Origin: Oricola thermophila
Lineage (GTDB): Bacteria; Pseudomonadota; Alphaproteobacteria; Rhizobiales; Rhizobiaceae
DNA: 64,000 bases
Reading direction: 5' to 3'
NCBI RefSeq assembly: GCF_013358405.1
Contig: NZ_CP054836.1
Coordinates: 1,612,001 to 1,676,000, forward strand
Positions 59,441 to 64,000 of the stretch are shown piece by piece (position 1 is the first letter of the stretch; each line of letters opens with the position of its first letter). Under the pieces are notes generated by a model. It ran no database searches. It was not told the origin of the DNA and was given only the letters and a program-made list of their open reading frames with translations. Both the position numbers and the translations under genes were made by a program.

Positions 59441-60385
59441 ATGGGCGGGATGACAATAACGGGACTGAAAGCACGCGCGATCGCGGCAGCCTTGGCACTG
59501 GCATTCGCGGCACCGGCGGCAATGGTTTCTCAGCCAATTCCGGCTCATGCCTCGGACATAAAGGTCGTCGTCAACGACCAGGCGATCACCTCCTACGACA
59601 TCGCGCGACGCAAGGCTTTCATGCGCCTGCAGCGCCGCAAGGGCAACCTGACCCAACTCGCGACGGACGAACTCATAGAAGAGGCCCTGAAACGCAGCGC
59701 CGTGCAGCGCGCCGGATATCGCATTCCCGACAGCCGCGTCGACGCGGCTTTCGCGAATTTCGCGCGGTCGAACAATCTTTCCTCCAGCCAATTGACGCAG
59801 ATCCTCAACCAGGCCGGAGTTACCTCGAAGCATTTCAAGGAATTCATTCGGCTTCAGATCGGCTGGGGCCAGCTCGTCTCCGCTCAATCCTCCTCCGGCA
59901 AGCTCATGAGCGAGCAGGATGTCGTCGCCAAGATGCTGGAACGTGGCGGCGAAAAGCCGACCTCGACCGAATACACGCTTCAGCAAGTCATTTTCGTCGT
60001 ACCGCAGGACAAGCGCGCTCGGCTGCCGGCACGCCGCAAGGAGGCCAATGCGATGCGGGGGCGCGTCGACGGGTGCCAGAACACCATCTCGCTTGCGGCG
60101 CAGCTGCGCGACGTCACGGTGCGGGATCTCGGACGCGTGCTGGAACTGCAGCTTCCGCCCGACTGGAAGAAATATGTATCCGGCCTGAAGACCGGTGAAA
60201 CGACGCGGACCCGGGATACCGAGAATGGCGTCGAGTTCCTCATCGTCTGCCGGGCGAGAACCGTTTCCGACGACCGCGTGGCGCAGCTCGAATTCTCCAC
60301 CGAAGCGATCGAGAGCGGCGAGGACGAGAGCGGCGCGAAACTGCTCGAGCAGCTGCGAAAGAACGCGCGCATACAGCGGCGCTGA
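59441..60385 (+). CDS. SurA-like periplasmic chaperone/PPIase
   Basis: 314 residues from ATG 59441 (ATG 59450 is a near alternative). Signal peptide about 1-32 (cleaved near AHA-S). A SurA N-terminal domain (IKVVVNDQAITSYDIARRKAFMRLQR...) is followed by one poorly conserved parvulin domain (about 195-285). The gene lies directly between lptD and pdxA, the usual place of surA. It probably helps fold outer-membrane proteins such as LptD; enzymatic activity is uncertain as only one PPIase domain is present. Confidence 0.88.
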   Translation: MGGMTITGLKARAIAAALALAFAAPAAMVSQPIPAHASDIKVVVNDQAITSYDIARRKAFMRLQRRKGNLTQLATDELIEEALKRSAVQRAGYRIPDSRVDAAFANFARSNNLSSSQLTQILNQAGVTSKHFKEFIRLQIGWGQLVSAQSSSGKLMSEQDVVAKMLERGGEKPTSTEYTLQQVIFVVPQDKRARLPARRKEANAMRGRVDGCQNTISLAAQLRDVTVRDLGRVLELQLPPDWKKYVSGLKTGETTRTRDTENGVEFLIVCRARTVSDDRVAQLEFSTEAIESGEDESGAKLLEQLRKNARIQRR

Positions 60386-60405
60386 GCGGGCGACACTGAA
60401 CTGCG

Positions 60406-61437
60406 ATGACAGCCGCAGCGCCACGGCCCTTGGCGGCCACCACCGGTGATCCCGCGGGCATCGGCCCGGATGTGATACTCACGAGCTGGCTTCGGCGCCG
60501 CGAGACCGGCTTGCCGGCCTTCTACGTGCTTGGCGACCCCGACCAGATGAAAACGCGGGCCGGGCTTCTCGACCTTGATGTGCCGGTGGCCGTCTGTTCG
60601 CCCGGAGAAGCCGTCGCTCTCTATCCGGACGCCCTGCCCGTCGTCCCTCTCAGGAACCGTCTCGCACACCCGGCCGGAGTGCCGGACAGGATCAACGCAC
60701 CGGGAATCGTCGAGTCCATCGACCGCGCCGTTGCGGATGTCATCGCCGGTCGCGCGGCAGGTGTCGTCACCGCGCCAATCGCAAAAAAGCCGCTCTACGA
60801 GGCGGGCTTCGGTTATCCGGGCCATACCGAGTATCTCGCCGCGCTCGCGGAACAGCACTTCGGGCGGCGAACCATGCCGGTCATGATGCTGGCGGGACCG
60901 AAGCTGCGCGCGGTTCCTGTGACGATCCACATTCCCTTGCGCGCAGTCTTCGACACACTGACGACCGACCTGATTGTCGAAACCTGCCGGATCGTCGCCG
61001 GCGACCTGGAACACCGCTTCGGTATAGCGGAGCCCCGACTGGCACTCGCCGGGCTAAATCCGCATGCCGGAGAAGGCGGCGCACTGGGCCGCGAAGATGA
61101 AGACATCGTGCAGCCCGCGGTAGAAGCGCTGCGGGCGGAAGGCATCGCCGCCCGGGGTCCGCTGCCCGCCGACACCATGTTCCACGATCGCGCTCGTGAA
61201 ACCTACGACGCGGCGATCTGCATGTATCATGACCAGGCGCTCATCCCGGCCAAGGCGCTCGGCTTCGACGACAGTGTCAACGTCACGCTGGGATTGCCCT
61301 TCATCAGAACATCGCCGGACCACGGCACGGCATTCGAAATCGCGGGCAGCGGGAAAGCGTTGCCCGACAGTTTCATGGCGGCCCTGCGCATGGCGGCAAT
61401 TATGGCCGAACACGAAAGCCGGACGAAAACCGCGTGA
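60406..61437 (+). CDS. pdxA: 4-hydroxythreonine-4-phosphate dehydrogenase
   Basis: 343 residues. [13 protein letters not shown] near residue 14; metal-binding His residues in YPGHTEYLA and in [23 protein letters not shown] near 220. It works in vitamin B6 synthesis. Its stop overlaps the GTG of rsmA (GTGA). The surA-pdxA-rsmA order is widely conserved. Confidence 0.96.
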   Translation: MTAAAPRPLAATTGDPAGIGPDVILTSWLRRRETGLPAFYVLGDPDQMKTRAGLLDLDVPVAVCSPGEAVALYPDALPVVPLRNRLAHPAGVPDRINAPGIVESIDRAVADVIAGRAAGVVTAPIAKKPLYEAGFGYPGHTEYLAALAEQHFGRRTMPVMMLAGPKLRAVPVTIHIPLRAVFDTLTTDLIVETCRIVAGDLEHRFGIAEPRLALAGLNPHAGEGGALGREDEDIVQPAVEALRAEGIAARGPLPADTMFHDRARETYDAAICMYHDQALIPAKALGFDDSVNVTLGLPFIRTSPDHGTAFEIAGSGKALPDSFMAALRMAAIMAEHESRTKTA

Positions 61438-62285
61438 CCGAAACCGATTCCGATAAACTCGCCGTCGACGGCCTACCCCCGCTGCGCGCCGTCGTGGAGC
61501 GGCACGGGCTGGCGACGAAGAAGGCGCTCGGCCAAAATTTCTTGCTGGACCTCAACCTGACGGGACGCATTGCACGCGCGGCGGGAAGCATGGAGAAACA
61601 TACTGTCATCGAGGTCGGCCCCGGACCGGGCGGGCTGACTCGAGCGCTGCTGATGCACGGTGCCCACAAGGTCGTCGTCATCGAGCGTGACGACCGCTGT
61701 CTGCCCGCGCTAGAGGAAATTGCGGCGCACTATCCCGGCCGTATCGAGATCATCCAAGGCGATGCTCTGAAAACCGATTTCACCGCGCTGGCGAACAAGG
61801 GGCCGGTCAAGATCGTCGCCAACCTGCCCTACAATGTCGGCACGCAGCTTCTCGTCGGCTGGCTGGAGGCGGAGCCATGGCCGCCCTATTTTGAATCGTT
61901 GACCCTGATGTTCCAGCGCGAGGTCGCCGAGCGGATCGTCGCCGCCGCGGGTGACAGCGCCTATGGACGACTCGGGGTGCTGGCCGGCTGGCGCACGCGC
62001 GCGGAGATCCGGTTCGACGTTCCGCCGCAGGCATTCTGGCCGCCGCCGAAGGTCACCTCCTCGGTGGTCCACCTCGTGCCGCGCTCGGATCCCCTCCCCG
62101 CAGACGGCAAACGCCTGTCGCTGGTGACGCAGCACGCCTTCGGCCAACGCCGCAAGATGCTGCGCCAGAGCCTGAAGCCGCTCGGCGGCCAGACACTTCT
62201 CGATGCCGCCGGCATCGACGGTACGCGCCGGGCCGAGACACTGTCGATCGAGGAATTCTGCCGGTTGGCGAATACGCGCGTCTAG
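61434..62285 (+). CDS. rsmA: 16S rRNA (A1518/A1519) dimethyltransferase
   Basis: 283 residues from GTG 61434 overlapping the pdxA stop. [38 protein letters not shown] (SAM site) and [14 protein letters not shown] (NLPY catalytic motif) are intact. It dimethylates two adenines near the 3' end of 16S rRNA; loss gives kasugamycin resistance. It overlaps gmk by four bases. Confidence 0.97.
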   Translation: MTETDSDKLAVDGLPPLRAVVERHGLATKKALGQNFLLDLNLTGRIARAAGSMEKHTVIEVGPGPGGLTRALLMHGAHKVVVIERDDRCLPALEEIAAHYPGRIEIIQGDALKTDFTALANKGPVKIVANLPYNVGTQLLVGWLEAEPWPPYFESLTLMFQREVAERIVAAAGDSAYGRLGVLAGWRTRAEIRFDVPPQAFWPPPKVTSSVVHLVPRSDPLPADGKRLSLVTQHAFGQRRKMLRQSLKPLGGQTLLDAAGIDGTRRAETLSIEEFCRLANTRV

Positions 62286-62947
62286 ATTTCCTCGCGAAGG
62301 AGCCCGTCGACGAATTCGAACAGACCCGGACGGCGGTCGCGCCGCAGCCGCTCCGCCCTGACTATGGCCTGTACGGCACCGAAGGCCCGGTCGAGATCGT
62401 CATTGACGATCACGTAGTCATAGGTCCGCCACTGCTCGATCTCAGTCGCCGCATTTCGCAAGCGTTTGCTGATCGTATCCTCGTCATCCTCCGCGCGGCG
62501 GTGCAGCCGCGTCTTCAGCTCCGCCATCGACGGCGGCAGCACGAATATCGAGACGACGTCGGCGCGCATCTTGTCGACCAACTGGTGGGCGCCCTGCCAG
62601 TCGATGTCGAACAATATGTCCCGGCCCTCGGCCATCGCCCGTTCCACCGGCTCGCGGGGCGAACCATAGTAGTTGCCGTGCACCTCGGCCCACTCGAGCA
62701 AATCGTCACCGTCACGCAGGCGCTCGAAATCGCGTTTCGACAGGAAATGGTAATGAACCCCGTCGATCTCGCTCGGACGGCGCTGGCGCGTGGTCACGCT
62801 GACCGAAAGCTCAAGGCCCGAGTCAGTCTCGAGCAGGTTGCGCGCGATGGTGGACTTCCCCGCGCCCGAGGGCGACGACAGCACCAGCATGAGCCCGCGG
62901 CGCTGGATACGGTCAGACGGAAGTTCGGAACTGTGCTTGTCGGTCAT
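62282..62947 (-). CDS. gmk: Guanylate kinase
   Basis: 221 residues. P-loop [16 protein letters not shown] near residue 24; [18 protein letters not shown] and [14 protein letters not shown] bind GMP. It makes GDP from GMP. It lies seven bases downstream of the YicC gene, in the usual yicC-gmk pairing. Confidence 0.96.
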   Translation of the reverse strand: MTDKHSSELPSDRIQRRGLMLVLSSPSGAGKSTIARNLLETDSGLELSVSVTTRQRRPSEIDGVHYHFLSKRDFERLRDGDDLLEWAEVHGNYYGSPREPVERAMAEGRDILFDIDWQGAHQLVDKMRADVVSIFVLPPSMAELKTRLHRRAEDDEDTISKRLRNAATEIEQWRTYDYVIVNDDLDRAFGAVQAIVRAERLRRDRRPGLFEFVDGLLREEI

Positions 62948-62954
62948 GGGGCGC

Positions 62955-63842
62955 CTACTGAAGGTTCTGGACCTGCTCGCGGAATTGCTCGATCGCGGAC
63001 TTCAATTCAAGGCCGATCGCGGTCAGTGCGGAGGAAGCGGATTTCGAGCAGATCGTGTTGGTCTCGCGGTTGAATTCCTGGGCGAGAAAGTCGAGCTTGC
63101 GGCCGATCGCCCCGCCACCGGCCAGCAGGGCGCGCGCGGCGTCGACATGCGCCTTCAGCCGGTCGATCTCCTCCCGGATATCCGCCTTGGTCGCCAGCAG
63201 CGCCGCCTCGGCATGGAGCCGTGCCTCGTCGAAAGAAGCGGAGGCCTCCAGCAGCCTGCCGACCTGCTCCCCGAGCCGGGCGTGGATCGCATCGGGCTGG
63301 CTCGAAGGATCGGATTCGGCCAGCCCGGTCAGGCGTGCGATCTCCGACACGTGGGCGGACAGGACCTTGCGCAGTGCCTCGCCTTCATGGCTGCGCGCCT
63401 CCACGAGCCCCGCCAGCGCCTCGCGAACGGTTTCCATGCAGGTATCGCCTGCACTTTCGGGATCGACGCGGCCGTCGGGCTCGTCGGCCATCACCATGCC
63501 GCGAACGGCCAGCAGGCCGTCGGCCGTCGGCGGATTGACGGAACACTCCCGCGCCAGCCGCGTCGCGGCCTCGGCCAGGGCGCGAAACCGCACCTCGTCG
63601 ATGCCCGCCGCGGTCTCTTCCGCCGCCATCCTGGCGGTCACGGTAATCTGGATGCTGCCGCGGGCGACATGCTCGCCGACCAGCTTCTTGATCGGGGGCT
63701 CCAGCGCCTCGAGCCCCGCCGGCAGACGCAGCCGGATGTCGAGTCCCTTGTTGTTGACAGACCGGATGTCGCAGGCAATCTCGAGACCTCCCACGCTGCG
63801 CGCCGCGCTGGCAAATCCGGTCATGCTCTGCACCGCGGTCAT
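62955..63842 (-). CDS. YicC-family endoribonuclease-like protein
   Basis: 295 residues. Opens with [38 protein letters not shown] and ends with [45 protein letters not shown], the two conserved YicC ends. YicC proteins have been reported as RNases, acting for example on small RNAs. The gene precedes gmk by seven bases on the same strand and follows mltG. Confidence 0.93.
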   Translation of the reverse strand: MTAVQSMTGFASAARSVGGLEIACDIRSVNNKGLDIRLRLPAGLEALEPPIKKLVGEHVARGSIQITVTARMAAEETAAGIDEVRFRALAEAATRLARECSVNPPTADGLLAVRGMVMADEPDGRVDPESAGDTCMETVREALAGLVEARSHEGEALRKVLSAHVSEIARLTGLAESDPSSQPDAIHARLGEQVGRLLEASASFDEARLHAEAALLATKADIREEIDRLKAHVDAARALLAGGGAIGRKLDFLAQEFNRETNTICSKSASSALTAIGLELKSAIEQFREQVQNLQ

Positions 63843-63878
63843 GTCGTCCCCCTCATCAAATGGCCGGACGCCAACGGG

Positions 63879-64000
63879 CTACTCCTGCCCGTCCCCGCCG
63901 GCCGCCTCCTCGGCGCGCTGCTTCTCTATCGCGCGCCAGCGCCGCACGTTCGCATTGTGCTCTTCCAGCGTCTTGGCAAACACGTGCCCACCGGTACCGT
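63879..64000 (-). CDS. mltG: Endolytic transglycosylase MltG, C-terminal end (truncated by window edge)
   Basis: Only the last 39 codons are in the window, ending in TAG at 63881-63879. The end reads GTGGHVFAKTLEEHNANVRRW and then a charged, Ala-rich tail. GGHxFxxTLxEHNxNVxxWR is the usual MltG C-terminus in rhizobia. MltG cuts nascent glycan strands at the inner membrane. Its place next to yicC and gmk supports the call. The catalytic part lies outside the window. Confidence 0.85.
   Translation of the reverse strand, partial: GTGGHVFAKTLEEHNANVRRWRAIEKQRAEEAAGGDGQE

Overview
The window is a GC-rich stretch of chromosome from an alphaproteobacterium, most likely of the Hyphomicrobiales (Rhizobiales; Phyllobacteriaceae, Rhizobiaceae or Brucellaceae-like). 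This is an inference. It rests on the gene blocks lptF-lptG-lptD-surA-like-pdxA-rsmA facing gmk-yicC-mltG, pgsA-moaD-moaE behind uvrC, and hdaA/ppk/ppx next to purM-purN, and on an Omp25/Omp31-type outer-membrane protein. There is no prophage, IS element, CRISPR array or rRNA. The single tRNA is tRNA-Ala(CGC) at 47524-47599 on the minus strand.

Left part (1-23 kb) is the most accessory. It opens with the N-terminal part of a TerB/DjlA-like protein, a DMT permease and a fused hydantoinase/5-oxoprolinase coupled to a cupin. A loose cluster of cell-wall genes follows: an SLT lipoprotein, a serine hydrolase, a GH25 muramidase and an MltB-like transglycosylase, with an MscS-type channel in the middle. 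The channel gene is preceded by a 67-codon zinc-ribbon gene that overlaps it as ATGA, and by a 13-bp inverted repeat. Then come a LuxR-type regulator fused to an alpha/beta-hydrolase fold whose catalytic His position is Gln, an ornithine/lysine decarboxylase coupled to an MFS exporter, an amidase, and a 28-aa membrane microprotein with its own promoter-like sequence, Shine-Dalgarno and terminator. A cysteine-free ArsR-methyltransferase fusion is coupled to metF, with an 8+8 bp palindrome just upstream. A DUF2293 gene, a MOSC protein and an SDR complete the region.

Middle part (23-48 kb) is mostly housekeeping: aspS-pcp; an MFS gene overlapping rnd; a minus-strand run (CDP-alcohol phosphatidyltransferase, AI-2E family permease, hdaA, ppk, ppx) divergent from purM-purN; a molybdopterin oxidoreductase; rlmJ; a lipoprotein RNase T2; a GST; an outer-membrane barrel; a Na+/Ca2+ antiporter; a pteridine-reductase-like SDR; and uvrC, pgsA, moaD, moaE. 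The antiporter has a strong Shine-Dalgarno followed by ATG-TAG a few bases before its real start.

Right part (48-64 kb): thioesterase, ndk, an ABC-F ATPase, the tight operon pepA-holC-methyltransferase-small membrane protein, the outer-membrane biogenesis operon lptF-lptG-lptD-surA-like-pdxA-rsmA, and gmk, yicC and the C-terminal end of mltG on the opposite strand. Translational coupling (ATGA, GTGA or TTGA overlaps) is common throughout and fixes many starts. No complete new defence or mobile system was found. The best candidates for something undescribed are the LuxR/pseudo-hydrolase regulator, the zinc-ribbon/MscS pair with its inverted repeat, and the start-stop element before the antiporter.
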